Assembly: GCA_023374045.1 (NCBI GenBank)
Contig: CM041776.1
Span: forward strand, 318,767,925 to 318,831,924
Reading direction: 5' to 3'
Origin: Limonium bicolor
Lineage: Eukaryota; Streptophyta; Magnoliopsida; Caryophyllales; Plumbaginaceae
Length of the DNA: 64,000 nt
Shown: positions 10,861-22,400 of the stretch, in pieces
How positions within the stretch are numbered: position 1 is the first letter of the stretch
Layout: each line of letters starts with the position of its first letter
The notes under the pieces: generated by a model
Database searches by the model: none
The model's input: the letters and a program-made list of their open reading frames with translations, nothing else
What the model was told of the DNA's origin: nothing
Program-made: the position numbers and the translations under genes

Positions 10861-12183
10861 GTAATTTCATTCGGTTGTACTTTGTGTTTTGTTTTCTTTT
10901 GAATTTGAATTCTTCCGCTACATTTCGGTTGTACCTCATAAATATAAGTTTTACCCGTACCTTTAAAGCTTGTGCAAGCCACTATTGGCTGTTGATTTTA
11001 TTGATTGAGGTACAGGTCTAGATCTGATGAGTGTGAGGTATTGAGAGAAACAAAGGAACTCTGTCGAAATTTCTGCAAAATTCAGCACCCTGATGTTCTA
11101 CATAAGTGTGGGGACGTTGTCCCCACCATACTCCAGGGGCATAATTTTCCAACTTCTATTTATCTTCAAACGTTGTTTTCTGTTGATTTTGTGTTTTTCT
11201 TCTTTCCTAGTTCTTACCATGAAGCAATGGGGACATTACTTATTTTTAAGTGTGGGGAGGGGAAATTGGCACATGCTCCATGGCTCCATAACATTCTAAT
11301 GTTGCTAATCTTGAACATTTTAGGACTACCACTTAATTTTTCACTAAATTTTGTTGGCCCTCAAAATTTTTTTGTTGCATAATATACTTTGGTCTTATTC
11401 AGTGGTAGGAAAAGTAGGTTTGGAACACCGCACAAGTAGCACTAGTTTTTTTTTGGATTGAAGCTGAAGAATGGTTGGGGAAATTCTCGTTGCACTACTT
11501 GTATGTACAGTTTTGGTGAATGCTTTTCTATTTACTCATTAAAAAGTTAAGCCTATTAGTGTAACTATTTGTCTTTTATTTCACTTGGGGACTAGAAATG
11601 ATTGTTGAATGAAAGAAAGGAAAGGACAAAGACAAGGTACTCCTCTAATCGAATTCTTAGTCCAAAAACAGGCCTCGTCCATTTGGTAATTAAGACCTTG
11701 GGGTGCTTCATCACCCATCTACCTAAGGTCATCTGATCTGGGATAGAAGACCCAACACCGTTACATAAATGGAGAGAAAATTCTGAGGGATATAAAGAAG
11801 AAAGTTAATGCTTGTTTAGAAAGTTAAAGAAATTTATTAATTTCAAATGCAAAGTGCGAATTCTTTCTTGATTATGAGTACGTGGTGACGAAAGGTAATA
11901 TGGAATAAGATATTACTTCTTGCCCCTTGTAGTCCATGGATTATGGAAAGTTAATTGGAGAGTAGTCCCTGAGTGAAATCTGAGCCAAGTGGTTTTATTA
12001 TGTGTCTTAAAGCCTTTGGAAAGTACTTCTCCATTCACTATTTATGAAAACCTGCAAGTGTGGATCATTGGTTTCTGTGACTATTTTTCATTATTATATC
12101 TCCTTGTGCACGGTTCTAAACTTATGACTCCCTTCTGTAAGACTTCAGTATGTTTCTATTTGTTTAAGGACAAGCAAAGATTA
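10861..12183 (+). other. 3' noncoding region of the Athila-like element
   Basis: Long AT-rich region with repeated GTGTGGGGA-type purine clusters (near 11107, 11252 and 12185) and no convincing gene. It aligns by eye with 41880-43155 in the second, fragmented copy, which shows the two belong to one family. Confidence 0.7.
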
Positions 12184-12196
12184 AGTGTGGGGAAGT
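12184..12196 (+). other. Polypurine tract
   Basis: AGTGTGGGGAAGT directly before the TGATAAGTC start of the 3' LTR. This is the expected primer site for plus-strand DNA synthesis. Confidence 0.75.
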
Positions 12197-13731
12197 TGAT
12201 AAGTCGGGAATTTGCCTAAGTTTATGAGGCTAATTCATGTTTAATTATCTACGTTATGACTTTAAATTCCCTCTTTATTGTTTTATTTATGCTTTATTGT
12301 TATATTTGTCTCCTATGATTGATTTGATGTGTTTTCAAGGTAAAATGCTCAAGAAGATGCTTAAACAAAGAATTTAGAGCTTAAGTCAACCAATGGAAGT
12401 CAAACTAGGAGTCAAATGTTGATTTTTGAAGGGAAAAGTTCAAGTCCATAACTGGTTCAGATTTGCGTACCTGTTTGCAAACCCGGACCATCTCTTCGAC
12501 CAACCTTCTGCTGTGTTGTTATGATGGTCCGGGTTTGTATCCCAGTTTTTAAACCCGAACCAATCCCTCGATGACCTCTCTGCCTATTTTCAGACGTGGT
12601 CTGGGTTTACGTACTTGTTTGTAAACACGAACCATTCTTCAGAGAAACCTTCTGCCTAATTTAAGAGGTGGTCCGGGTTTACGTACTTGTTTGTAAACCT
12701 GAACCAATGCTAGCAAAGGGCCGGAATATCGTTTCATTACTGAAATAAAAGATTTTCTTTTATCTTTAACAAAAGAAAAATGCCGCATAATATGAAGAGG
12801 GGGGACTGGAGTTTAGACCTAAGTTTGATTCTACGGGTGATTTTCCACATCAGAAAGGGAGAGAGTTAATAGTTTTGGAGATTTTTCACAGGGAGTTTGA
12901 GCACATTGGAGATTCGATATAGAGACTTCGCCACGGAGTCCCAAACCAGAGTTTCTTCTTGTTATACTTCTCTAATACTATTTTCTATAGATTTGTTTAT
13001 TGTTAACAAGACTATGGCTGAGTAGTACTTTTAGATTCCAGTTTGCTATGTAATATGAATTCAAGGTTCCATTATCTTTATGGTTTTACCAGTTTTAATC
13101 TGATTAAAGTTTTGTTCTTTGTTTACATTAATACTCTGATAGTCTGGCCAATTATTAGAGATTACTAGTTTGTTTGCTTACAAGTGAGAACTGCGGCATT
13201 CAATAGACTACAGGAACAAAACCAATTAATTTGGAGATGGTAATTCCTCTAAAATATTAACTGATTATCTAACTAGATCATACTTAAAGCTGTTAGCAAT
13301 TAGGAAATTCATAACGAGAGTTAAGGTTTGGTAATTGTTAATTAAATTTCACCGAGCGGGAGACCGAACATGGAATAATCTGATCTAGGATTTTGATCTA
13401 GAATTTGGTAAACACATTGAAAAGGGAATAGAGAATTAGGAGGATTAGTAAACCGGGATTTCTCTCATAATTATCAAGAAAACCAACACTTTCCTCTCTG
13501 CAGTTATTGTTATTGTTCTTGTTATTGATTATTTAACTTTTTTGAATAAATTTTTATCAATTAACCCCCCCCCCCCCCAATTTCCTGTTTTCTGATTTCA
13601 TTAATTTAATAGTTGTTTTAGATTGAGATTAGACTAGACATTGCCTCCTTGGTTCGATAACCTAGGGAATACTTTCTAGGAAAACTTGTACAAAGACCGG
13701 TACACTTCCGAATTAGGTTTTAACCCCAACA
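12197..13731 (+). repeat. 3' LTR of the Athila-like element (1,535 bp)
   Basis: It starts TGATAAGTCGGGAATTTGCC after the polypurine tract and ends CCCCAACA. Its last ~230 bases match 1-233. Related LTRs occur at 25556-35013 (interrupted) and at 43156-48132 (fragments). It carries a 72-bp hairpin array in its first third and a C15-16 run near 13564-13579. Confidence 0.9.
12459..12706 (+). repeat. Palindromic tandem array in the 3' LTR, ~72-bp period
   Basis: Four units with GGTCCGGGTTTRCGTACTTG and GTTTGTAAACCYGAACC arms separated by a short loop, each followed by a spacer containing CTTCTGCC. Same type as 8713-8990 and 33741-33992. Confidence 0.85.
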
Positions 13732-13807
13732 ATATTGTCTTAGGGTTGTAATAAAGTTTAATGAAATGGAAGTATGTAGTTTTGTTTTAAAAAAAGTAAT
13801 ATACTAA

Positions 13808-14202
13808 GGGGGCATTTGTTTGAATAAGGGAAATATAATTAAATCGGGAAAAAGAATAAAGTGGAATGAAAATAATTCCTCATAATTTTCCTAGCTGTTT
13901 GTTTATGCTGGGGAAAAGGAAATGACTAACCATCAACAATCACTAGTCACTGATCAACAACTACCAGCTGTCGGTCAACGGTCATCAATTGTCGATCAAC
14001 AATCACCGGTCATGTGACTGATCAAAGTGTAATAGGGAAAGAGATCCCATTCCCTATTAGGGAGTAAAAAATCAAGGTAAAGGGTTATGACATAATCTTA
14101 TCCCTTTTCTCTTTCCCGAAAATAAGAAAAACTGACTAAACAAACAATAAGATTCAGAATCAGTTCAATTCTCTTACTTAATTACCTAAGAAACAAACAA
14201 CC
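13808..14202. mobile_element. Tourist/Harbinger-like MITE, 395 bp
   Basis: Imperfect terminal repeats (GGGGGCATTTGTTTG at the left; the complement of the right end reads GGTTGTTTGTTTC) are flanked by the 3-bp duplication TAA (13805-13807 and 14203-14205), the target used by PIF/Harbinger elements. The interior has nested GATCAAC/GTTGATC-type repeats and no ORF. Confidence 0.6.
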
Positions 14203-14264
14203 TAAAGGTGATCATAATTTACATCTACAGATGGCTAGAACAGGCACAGCGGCATGGTCTTTTC

Positions 14265-15881
14265 TAGACCTGGCAATTCGGGTCACTCGGTTCGGGTTCA
14301 GTTCGGGTCAATTTGTAGATATTCACTGGGTCGGGTTATCTGGTTAAAATTAGATTCGGGTGACTTTGGTTTGGTTGATTTCGGGTGCATTCGGTTCGGG
14401 TTAGCCTCTGCTTTTTTTTTCGGGTTATGGTCAAATTCGGGTGACTTACTGCGTTATGCTTAATTGAAAAAAATTTTGAAGTACAAATTTAAGCATTTGT
14501 AACTTGTATTGATTTTCATATTTGGATCCAAATTCTTTTAATATAGTGTTATTCTTGATGAAGATTGCTATTGTATGTTGGTTGGTAATACATAACAAAT
14601 TGGATGACAATATTTTTAATATTAATTTTTAATTATAGATTTATTAATTGTATCGACCAAGTATAAATTAAAATTTTGGTGAATCAGTGGTCAATATTAG
14701 ACACTCGACGCCTAGTCTATCCGCCCCGCCCGACGCTATGCCTGTGCCTCCCTCCATCCCGCGGGTGTCCTGCTTCAGTGCCCGTCATCGTGAGCGAGCG
14801 TCGCATGCCTGTCATCTCGAGCGAGCGTCACACGCCCGTCATCTCAAGCGACCATCGTGCGCCCATGCCAATCTATCACCACCTCGCGCCTGTGCCCTTA
14901 TGCATCAGTCATTAATTATTCTTCGCTCATGTCTTAAGATTCTAATGGTTAGATTTATTTCAAATCACTGTTGGGTTTTGTTACGCATTGACGTCATCAC
15001 TGAATATGTCATCATTTGCACCCATGAGCCTTTATTATTGAAAAGCTTTCTAGTTTCTCTCCAATATCTAGTACTTTTCATGTTTGCAGGGACATCTTCA
15101 CACCTATAGGATGTGTGACAATGTTTGGACATTCATCGTGCAGGATGCTGTGACTAAGCACGAATATACACTGAAAAATGCTGCTAGGATGAAGATTGAG
15201 CGGTTGTTGTGAAAATTTCATCTCATCACGTTGGAAGTTTTTCTTGTAGTTGGTATAACCTGAAGACTATAACAAACAAATTATTGGATTGCATTTATAC
15301 TTTTCTTAAACTACTTGAACAAACCAGTATGTAAAAAGGGATCAGTTAAATGTTGTAGAGTATTAATATTGTTGCCCCCTCGAAGGTTAGCGTCAAGCTT
15401 ATGCACTTCACTTTTTTGCTATACTTCAGTGTGTCTTGAAACTTGACAGGTCATAGTCGGTCATAAATATAATATGCTTTTTGTGAGTTGTTGATTTGTA
15501 AAAAGTTGAACCAATTTCCTTGGACACGACAAAAGATGGCAAGAATTATAAAAATAGAATGAAAACATTCCTTATTTTAGTCACAGTTCATGGAAATTAT
15601 GCGTTCGTACATGCTAATAATAAATAGAAGGATGATGGAAGTTTGTCTAGTTTCATGTATGATTTGGATGAATTCGGTTCAGAAGAATTCGATTTGGGTC
15701 AATTCAGAACAGGTGAATTCGGTTCAGGTCAATTCAGGTACATAAAATTTCAGTTTGATTCAGTTTTGGTTTGGTTCAGATTTTTGGACTACATTTCAGT
15801 CACATCATTCGGTTTAAATTCAAGTCAGATAGGATTGAATCGGGTTAATTTTTTTTATTCGGATCACCTTTGCCGGGTCTA
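14265..15881. mobile_element. Non-autonomous hAT-like element carrying host sequence, 1.6 kb
   Basis: Terminal inverted repeats TAGACCTGGCAA (14265-14276) and TTGCCGGGTCTA (15870-15881) differ at one position. TCTTTTC flanks both sides (14258-14264 and 15882-15888), close to the 8-bp duplication usual for hAT. Subterminal regions are packed with degenerate TTCGGGT and GAATTCGGTT motifs, as in plant hAT elements. No transposase was found. The centre holds a fragment of a TFIIA gamma gene and a GC-rich stretch (14700-14890) with repeated GAGCGAGCGTC. Confidence 0.75.
15090..15212 (+). pseudogene. Captured exon of TFIIA gamma (small subunit)
   Basis: Read from 15090, the open frame gives GHLHTYRMCDNVWTFIVQDA, then VTKHEYTLKNAARMKI, ending in TGA at 15210-15212. 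This matches the C-terminal beta-barrel part of plant TFIIA small subunit, a basal factor that stabilises TBP on the TATA box. A good 3' splice site, TTTGCAG, ends at 15089, so this is a last exon with part of its intron. The normal end after RVKI is replaced by ERLL-stop, and upstream exons are not evident. It lies inside the hAT-like element and so looks like transduplication. It is not a functional TFIIA gene. Confidence 0.85.
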
Positions 15882-15889
15882 TCTTTTCG

Positions 15890-16410
15890 TGATGAAAGTC
15901 TAATTGTAAACGATACCACCGTAATCTGGATGATGATCCAGCAAAGCAAATCAGGAATATTCATTCAGATTGTCATCTATATCCCTCAAAGAGCTTAGAA
16001 GGGTAAAGAGCAACACACTCACTACACAAAGATACATGATATTAGGGTTACGGGAGTTTCGACAAACTTATACCACTAGGCACTATCCAAGTGTTTATAT
16101 AAATGTGCGAGTGACCTCTACAAGGGCAGAAGCACTGCTAAATCGAAAAGAGCTACCACATCAGGGATACATTACTCTATAATAGTACAACACCAAGTCT
16201 CGAATGAACAAAAGTCTTCCTACCATGAACAACTAATACTTCAGAAAGAAGGAGACATCAGAAATGTTCTAACGATTCTTATGATAGGTTAATACAAGAA
16301 CATCTAACATCATGAAAAAGCCATTAATCGTAAAGGCTTGACGATACCATCAGCCAGCCACCAGGCTCCAATTCTCTGACAGCTCCTAGCTCACTCCCTT
16401 GCCTACTTCA
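15890..16410 (-). other. Probable 3' untranslated and downstream region of the MBD gene
   Basis: No ORF of note between the hAT-like element and the MBD stop codon. The polyadenylation site was not fixed. Confidence 0.4.
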
Positions 16411-19400
16411 TCATCCTTCGACTCTCTCCTTGGGCACAAAGCTAATGCTATAATCTCTATTTTCAGTGTCATCTTTTTGTTGCCCCGTAATACCACCAGG
16501 GCGCACCTGCTCAACAGGAGCATCCGGTTTTTCATCAACTTGAGTAGGCATTACCATCTCTTCAAGGTTTTCCCGCTCTTCTACCTCAGATGGTGTCTGA
16601 GCATTTGATTCAACTTTGGGTCGGACTACCACCTCTTCTTTGGGTTTTGCATCTCCGGTGAGTTTCTCAATGCTATCCACCAATCCATCTTCACGACCTG
16701 GGTGCACCTGCTGAATAGGAGCCTCCAGTTTTCTATCTACTTGAGTACGCATTACCACCTCTTCTTCAAGGTTTTGCCTCTCTTCTACCTTAGCTGGTAT
16801 TTGAGCATTTGATTCTACTTTGGGCCGGACTACCACCTCTTCTTTGGCTTTTGCATCTCCGGCAAGTTTCTCAATACCCTCCACCAATCCCACATCACGA
16901 CTGGGTTCCATCACATCTTCAGGCTTACTCTCTTCAACTTTGTCCCCACGTGCCACTTCAGATTCTAGTCCAGCTTTGGTTTCAGAAGAAAGGGTCTCTC
17001 TGTTCTCTTCCGCACAAGTTATATTCTCATGCTGCATCTTTTCACCACTTGGTTCATTCTCATAACCACTATTTTCCTTGGATTCTTTGGCGTCTTCATT
17101 ACTATGAACGATTTCAGTTTTCTGCACAATTGTTGCCACAGAAGGAGAAGCTTGCCCCTCATCCTTAGAAAACTTTGCAAGAGGCATCTCTGTATCAGCA
17201 TTTTCACCAGTCCTCGGTATCAAGTCATCTATCCTGCTAATCTCAGCTTTTGGCTTGGCTTCATCCGTAGTGGGATAAACATTCTTGCTTTCGTTTTTGT
17301 CAGTCTCCAGTTTCAAGCAATCAGTTTTGTCAGTTTTCTTATCATGGGGCATCTCTTTGTCAGCATTTTCACCAGTCTCCGGTTTCAAGTCAACTACTCT
17401 GGTAATCTCAGCCTCTGGCTTGGCTCCTTCCGTAGTGGGATAAACAGTCTTGCTTTCGTTTTTGTCAGTTTCTAGTTTCAAGCCATCCTTTTTGTCAGCT
17501 TTATTGTCAGTTTCCAGTTTCAAGTCATCTACTGGGCTAGTCTCAGCTTCTCGCATTGCAACCTCATCTGGCCGGGCTTCATCTGTAGTAGCATCAACAT
17601 TTTTGCTTTCCTTTGTGTCAGTCTCCAGTTTTGAGACATCTGCATCATCAGTTTTTTTGTCAGTTTTCAGTCTCAAGTCATCTACTGGGGTAATCTCAGC
17701 TTCTCCCAACTCAAGCTCATCTGGCTTTGCGTCTTCAATAATGACATCAATGTTCTTGCTTTCCTTTTTGCCAGTCGTCAGGTTCAAATCATCTTCTTTG
17801 TCAGCATCTGGGTTCATGTCTTCAGCTTTGATTCTCTCAGCTTCTTGCATATCAACCTCATCTGGCTTGGCTTCTTCCTTGATAGCATCAACATTCTTGC
17901 TGTCCTTTTTAGCTGAAGCCAACTTTCTAGGTCTCTTCTTAGGAGAATCACTGTCGGTTGGAGGAGCAGCTTTGACCTTCTCAATGATCCGCGGTGACCT
18001 CCTCGGAGTCTCACCTGTGCCCCAGTTAAACTCAGACACAGCAGGACCACCAGGATGAGATTTCAGGTATTGCTCTAGCTGCCTGCGGCTACTGATCTCC
18101 TCTCCTGTTGGGGCAATAAATACGATCTCACTCTTTCTAGGCGTTCCTGCCTTCTTGGGGACCAACTGCAGGTACCCAAAGCTTATCCTCGTCAGTTATA
18201 TCATCAAACCCAACATAAAGACCTTTGGCAGAAAATGAAACAAAGAGCATCACATTATGTGCAGCATGCAAAAGGACAATCTGCTTAGCCCTACAAAGTT
18301 ATTACTGTTGCAGATGCGAAACAATGTGTCATGTCCACATCCTAATGTAGCCACATATAGCTACATACAATATATAAGTTAAGTACAATTATTATAGAAA
18401 GACTGTAATATCATTATAGAACAAAAATAATATTAGTTTATACAAATCATAGTACAAATTTTCTATACCAATTATACATGTAGCCTTGTTTAACTACATT
18501 AAGATGCAGCTAATAATTTACCTTAAAATGCTAAATATGCACCAAGCTGGTCAACATCTCTTCTAACAAGAGAACAAGTCCTATAAACATCAGAAAATTA
18601 TAGCATTTTCAGCAGTAGCCTAAAAAAGGAGATGACCAACTCCGGTTGGTGCAGGTGGTAGAGGGACACTGGCCAACGTTCTGACAACATGCAGAGGTCC
18701 CAGGGCAATTCCCTCCTCCACCACTATACCAGGAGTTGGCAGGTATCTCATGGAGCGGAAATCTTCCACCCCTTGCACCAAAGACTCCTGAAAATCTAAC
18801 CTCATGCCGACTGCCACTCCTCCTCCCATTGTTTATTTACAAAAACAAAAGGGAGTAGAATTGTCTAGAATCATTAGTATCAGCATAGCATTTTGGATTA
18901 TGAAATCGCATGAGTAAAATCAGGATTCAAATAAAATAGGAGGTTCGGAGGATTGTGCAACATCCTTTGTCAGTATTACAAGAACAACAGGAACAGGACA
19001 GGATCAAAGTTGCACAAGAAACAAAGGCTTTCACACGATAAGCAGTTTGATATTTGGTGATCATGTTGATTACCAACGTTCAAACAATGTATATCACATG
19101 TGTAGACGCAGCAGTGTACGTGAGGGATTACACAATACAGATATATGCCCTTAGAAGGCACATCTACTGGAGCAAGCTATAAATATTAAAATTTGAAGAG
19201 GGCAGGAGAGCTAAATAGGATTATAAGTACACATACTTTAAAAACTCAATTGGAAGATCTGAGCGACAGTACTCAACTTCAGAACATGCAGCACAATAGT
19301 TGATTTACAATATTATAGATAATTGTAGAAAGGATTTATCCAGTGTGGCTTTGATTTCTGACTTGACATAGAAGGCTTTCATTCGTCGTTACCAACAATG

Positions 19401-22400
19401 CTGTTTAACATTTAACTGCATTTAAAGCACAATAGCAGACTGACTTTGAGATGTCTTTCCAGAGTGATAGAGTACATGACATAATCCTAATAGTAGGATA
19501 GGTCGGAGACTTCCGGACACATAATCAAATTACCTCATTAACATATGGATGGAGAAGGCCATTGAACAACAATACCACACTGTCATGTAATACAATAATG
19601 TTTGTACAACCTAAATCATTCACGTAGCTACTTACCATTTCGAATCACTAATTTATAGTTTTAACTTCCATGAATAGTGAATTTCAAGTTTTGAATCAAT
19701 TTTCAATAGCTAGTTAGACAAGATACAATTCAATATTATACAAACCTTGGAGCTTTTTGTTAGGGATTGAAGCTAAGGATAGACATTTCTGGAGTTATAA
19801 CAGAGAAAGATTAGTCTCACAACTTAGAAAAATAAATTATGATTCTTCATAAGTGAGCAATTAATTAATAGCTCAATGGGGAGAAGCATCTCACAATAGA
19901 CCCTACCACGGTCACATATGTGATCACCTCAATTACGCTGACACAGAAATCCTTGTGCATCCAGAGGGTAGATGATTAACCTTTTTGTATAATATGCCCA
20001 AGTTTAACACTTGACTTTTGGTTAAGGACGGGGCTTGAAGGTTAATCTGGACTTTTTGTTAAGGACGGGGCTTGAAGGTTAATCTGAAGTTTTCATCTTA
20101 TAATTGGATCAATTATACATACATTCAGTAATATGTTATTCATGACATTAAGAGGAAAATTACTATTTTATAAGACATGAAAGAGCCTAAAGTATGACTA
20201 AACAACTAAAAATCTAATTACGAATAATATACAGTGAACACATAGCCAGAGTTTCCCAAGAGTTGCCTCAACAAACTCAATAGCACTCGACAATAGACTA
20301 TTGAGAAAGAGACACTATTCCAAATACATTAAAAAAAAGAGCCACGTTTGCCAGATATGACTACACAGCAGACTACTTAACCATGGGATTCACTGAAAAG
20401 AGTAGTTTGGCTCATTAATCCAGCAACAAAGGCTCAAGTATTCCAAACAGCAAAATACAAAATGATGTATTGGAAAAAAATGTGACATGACCATACTGCT
20501 TTTCCACCATAACTTTGCAGTCTAGTGCAGGTGCTCCAGTTTTAGTGACTCAAAGGAGTGCACTTTCCCTGCTCCATTTGTCCAGCTCTCAACTTCTACC
20601 TAAATTTGTTGAAAATCACTAAACTTGACCACCAACTAAAGAGTCCATCATGCCCATAACAAAGAAAGATAGAGCACAGACCACAGACTAAAAGGTTATA
20701 CAGAGACTGATACATATTTACAGGATCAACAAGAAAAGTTTCATATTAGCAAAGAACAGTTCAGAATAGGAACTCTGTTAGGAAAGATAAATTCTAAAAA
20801 GGAGAATACATCGGAAACGGGAAGTTTGAATCAAGAGGGAAAGAAGGAATTAATACGAGATAAAGAGGGGAATAGGCGAGAAAAGGGAAGTTTAACTCAA
20901 GAGGAAAAGACAGGGAATAATAAAGGACATGGATGAGAAAAAATTAAGCATTGTAGGGAGTTAAAGCAGTCAGCTTTTTAAGTTTGAATAGTTTATTTTA
21001 TGTTTAAATAATTAATCTTTCTATCTGAGTAGTCTTTTAGACAGAAGAGGGGGAGTGGGCAATAGGCCTATAAATAGAGTAGTCAGGAAGGGTAGAAGGG
21101 GACATGGAATTACTTGGGAATGTTCTTGTGTAAGTGTGTGTTTAAATGTTCTTGTGAGTGTTCAGGTGTAAGTGTTTGAAAATTCTGGTTGGTTAATCAA
21201 AGTAGTATTGTTGTTCCAGTGTGCTTTATCCCTCTCTAGTTTATCTTCCCTAGACTTTTTCCTCAATCCTTTCTATCTTAATTCAATGGTTCCTTTCATG
21301 CTTCCTTCTCCGATTTTACTCTCTAACAAGCTCGCATCAACATAGCAAGAAAGAGAGAGAAAGGATATATACACTCCAACAAAGCCGCACATTTATGCTT
21401 TTAGAAGTAAGTTTACATGAGTTGTGTAACTATTACTTTTCATAGTCTTCTCCTCTAGGTGATCACTCGAAATGGGCCTGAAGAAGAATGGAAAAAAAAA
21501 AGACCCCCTTTGATATTCTAACATTCACACAAGTAGGTAGTTCAAACCATCACTGTAGGTGCCAGTTGAAAATTTGGTTTGAAAAGAGATATTTTTCAAC
21601 TTGAGATTCTGCAAATATTGTAGAAACATAGGTTCCCAAGAATATTGCAAAAGCTTTACAACCGACCAGTACAGTCCCTGAGTTTAATTATCAGAACACG
21701 CAATATTTTTAGTCGCCTTAGCTTCAGTAAGGGTGGTTTGTTGAGTCTGCTTATTGACTGTTGGGCACATTTAGTGACCTTATGGAATCTTCGTTGTATA
21801 TCTCTGGTATTGCCACCATTAATTTAAAATACACAGAAGCCCAGATTCTTTTCTATGCCAGGAAAAAGCATCTCAATCCTCTTGAAAAACATTGATTTCT
21901 GCGACAAACTCAGATATAAGTCTATTTTTTATAGTTGCCTAATCATACAGATCCTAACACCACTACTTGCACATATCATTAGGAGTTCAGAATAGTATTC
22001 TCTACGAAAAAAATAAAGGCACGAACTAAAAACTATGATACGCCAAGTAAATCAATTGCTGTGATCATCAAAGCGGGAATTCCAAAAAACTTCAAGGTGC
22101 TTGGAGCTATTTGTGGAAGTACAATAAGAATTTGTTGTTCATAAGTAAACGTTTCCAAAGATATACAATCATCTCTACTGCTTATTAAATGCCACATCAA
22201 CCGAAAGAGAACAGATTGCCTTTGTAAATATGAGAAACAAAACAAATTGGATATATAGCGGCAGTTGGCTTATAGCTACAAGGGCTACGTATCAGCACCC
22301 AGCAGCTTAAGACTCCTCATATGAGATACAGGCCTTAATTTGTAGCTGAATGTTTGTAATAGAGGCTGACAGTTTGCGGATGATTCTACCAAAAAGGTAA

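Larger units (their letters stand above)
1..13731 (+). mobile_element. Athila-like Ty3/gypsy LTR retrotransposon, degenerate
   Basis: This is a plus-oriented retrotransposon whose parts appear in the expected order: 5' LTR tail, tRNA-Asp-type primer site, gag, protease, RT, RNase H, integrase, extra 3' ORF, polypurine tract and 3' LTR. The extra ORF after integrase and the tRNA-Asp primer site point to the Athila lineage. All ORFs are broken by stops, frameshifts and a 2.8-kb insertion at 1273-4069, so the copy is not autonomous. The two LTRs differ at roughly ten positions plus several small indels over about 230 aligned bases, so it is not a recent insertion. The left end lies outside the window, so its TSD cannot be checked. 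Confidence 0.9.

Noticed and set aside
17450..18058. Plus-strand ORF of 202 codons, Ser-rich
   Set aside because: Antisense shadow of the Lys/Glu/Asp-rich MBD exon 2.
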